From assembly GCA_030998225.1 (NCBI GenBank), contig JAPYXD010000752.1, positions 17,376,501-17,440,500 of the forward strand: DNA of 64,000 nucleotides. Direction: 5' to 3'. The notes under the pieces were generated by a model that was given only the letters and a program-made list of their open reading frames with translations, did not search any database and had not been told where the DNA came from. The stretch comes from Diplolepis rosae (taxonomy: Eukaryota; Arthropoda; Insecta; Hymenoptera; Diplolepididae). Below, one piece after another: positions 62,922-64,000 of this stretch. The number at the start of each line of letters is the position of its first letter. Positions within the stretch are counted from its first letter, which is position 1. Both the position numbers and the translations under genes were made by a program.

Positions 62922-63504
62922 GTAAGTTTTTATCCCTAAACTTGAAAGATTTTGATGTAGAGACTGATGAGAGTTGTAATTTTATTTTTTGAAGAAATTA
63001 ATATCATAAATTTAATATAAAAATTTATCAAGTACAAAACCAACGAATGCGACACATAAAAATAAAATAAAGTCAATAGGTAGATGCAATAGTGTAGATA
63101 TAAGCGATACGATATGAGCAAACGAGCCTGAGCGAGACACGATCTTCTGAAGAAAAATATCCCTTTCTCGCTTACTCTCAAATGCTTACATTCAAAATTC
63201 TTCATGAGCGGAAGAAACAAATAACCTATAGCATCCGCCGCTTTTGTAGATATCTAGGGATGTAAAGGCCGACACCTTCAATAGAAAACAATTAATTGAA
63301 ATGAGAATTTGTTTGAAACCTTTTTCGTTCAATAATTCATTTTTCACTGAAAAATCGTTTTCATGAAATTATTATAAACAGTTTCTTTTGATAGTGGCCT
63401 AGAATTAGTTTATTCCAAGCGATTGGAAAAGACCGATTTATTAAATTGAAATGTGATTTAGTACACTTTATTAGGGCTCAGAAAGAAAAAACTAGTTCCT
63501 AAAC

Positions 63505-63690
63505 CAGCCACATTCGACAAATATTTCTAAAATTCGAGAATTTATGGTATCTTTGAAAACTGATTCTTGAAGAAAACCAATCTTTGCATGTTGTTTCCGC
63601 CAGAGCATGTTCGTTGTAAGTCTCAACCAGAATTCTGTGTGCTTCAACTGTAGATTTCTTTGAATGACATAGTGCAGTAAAATTTCCTTC
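63505..63690 (-). mobile_element. mariner N-terminal fragment
   Basis: Minus strand reads TVEAHRILVETYNEHALAET then TCKDWF, the HTH start of a mariner, close to [16 protein letters not shown] at 55828. Nothing catalytic. Confidence 0.65.
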
Positions 63691-64000
63691 TAATAACACA
63701 TCACTAAATAAGTTTCCAGTCTGACACAATTGTAATTATTTATCAATCTTGAAAATAGTATGTACTTTCCTTGATAATTTATTTAAGAAGTTACAGCTAA
63801 AATTTCAAGTGAATCCGACAAAAATTGAGCGATTTACGATGTACGACAATTTGAAAGACATTGTTTAGAGAAAACCCCGTTTAAAGTTTCAAAATGCATT
63901 TACTATATGAAATATTCAAAATATCAATTTACTAATTTTTTTACCTTTAAATCGACGTTGATCGACTTCCATGGAAAAATTGTTTTGTTGGCGTTTTTAG

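Overview
The window looks like animal, most probably insect, nuclear DNA. It is AT-rich, its genes have GT-AG introns, and it is crowded with mariner/IS630-type transposons, an R1-clade non-LTR retrotransposon and TTAA-flanked (piggyBac-type) miniature elements. This mixture is common in Hymenoptera (ants, wasps), but the order is only a guess. I see one host gene.

Host gene. Eighteen plus-strand exons between about 1034 and 62921 encode the N-terminal third of an axonemal dynein heavy chain: tail, linker, the AAA1 ATPase module (P-loop GPAGTGKT, Walker B CFDEFNRI) and the start of the region after it. Exons 2 to 18 join in frame at consensus splice sites with no internal stop. The closest match by eye is the DNAH1-type inner-arm heavy chain. 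The gene continues past the right edge, and its first exon(s) may lie left of the window.

Introns as a transposon archive. Introns 2, 5, 9, 10, 11, 12, 14 and 17 are inflated by nested insertions. From left to right: a rosa-like (DD41D) mariner fragment (150-420); a gag-only piece of a non-LTR element (about 1963-3310, minus); several mariner relics, two of them invaded by 3' ends of an R1-clade element (5735-10314); an irritans-like mariner carrying a second mariner (11097-12418); two more nested mariners (17254-18667); a deleted DD41D copy (18829-19761); a mariner with an unusual palindrome-rich insert (23525-25458); an internally deleted R1 copy (25463-26070); mariners at 28330-29233, 31869-33816 and 35365-36060; an essentially full-length R1-clade element with target-site duplication (41503-47042, minus); a DD41D relic (48335-49110); a DDE_Tnp_4/SWIM transposase relic resembling ISL2EU (about 52380-54360, minus); and further mariners at 55563-56480, 58960-60780, 61290-62640 and 63505-63690.

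Miniature elements. At least four distinct elements end in TTAA duplications (21227-21966, 27338-28035, 30325-30471, 59634-60354), with two more probable ones (34828 onward and 39504-40328). Several foldback repeats are nearly perfect hairpins (8899-9396, 20022-20233, 35590-35781 and its twin 39877-40068, 60969-61196, 57346-57488, 57494-57758).

Biology. The dynein frame is conserved while nearly every transposase frame is broken, so the host gene is under selection and the rest is decaying. The most informative objects are the nested insertions, whose frame can be read through once the insert is ignored, and deletion derivatives that appear to have been mobilised as internally deleted copies. 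No convincing new cellular system was found.
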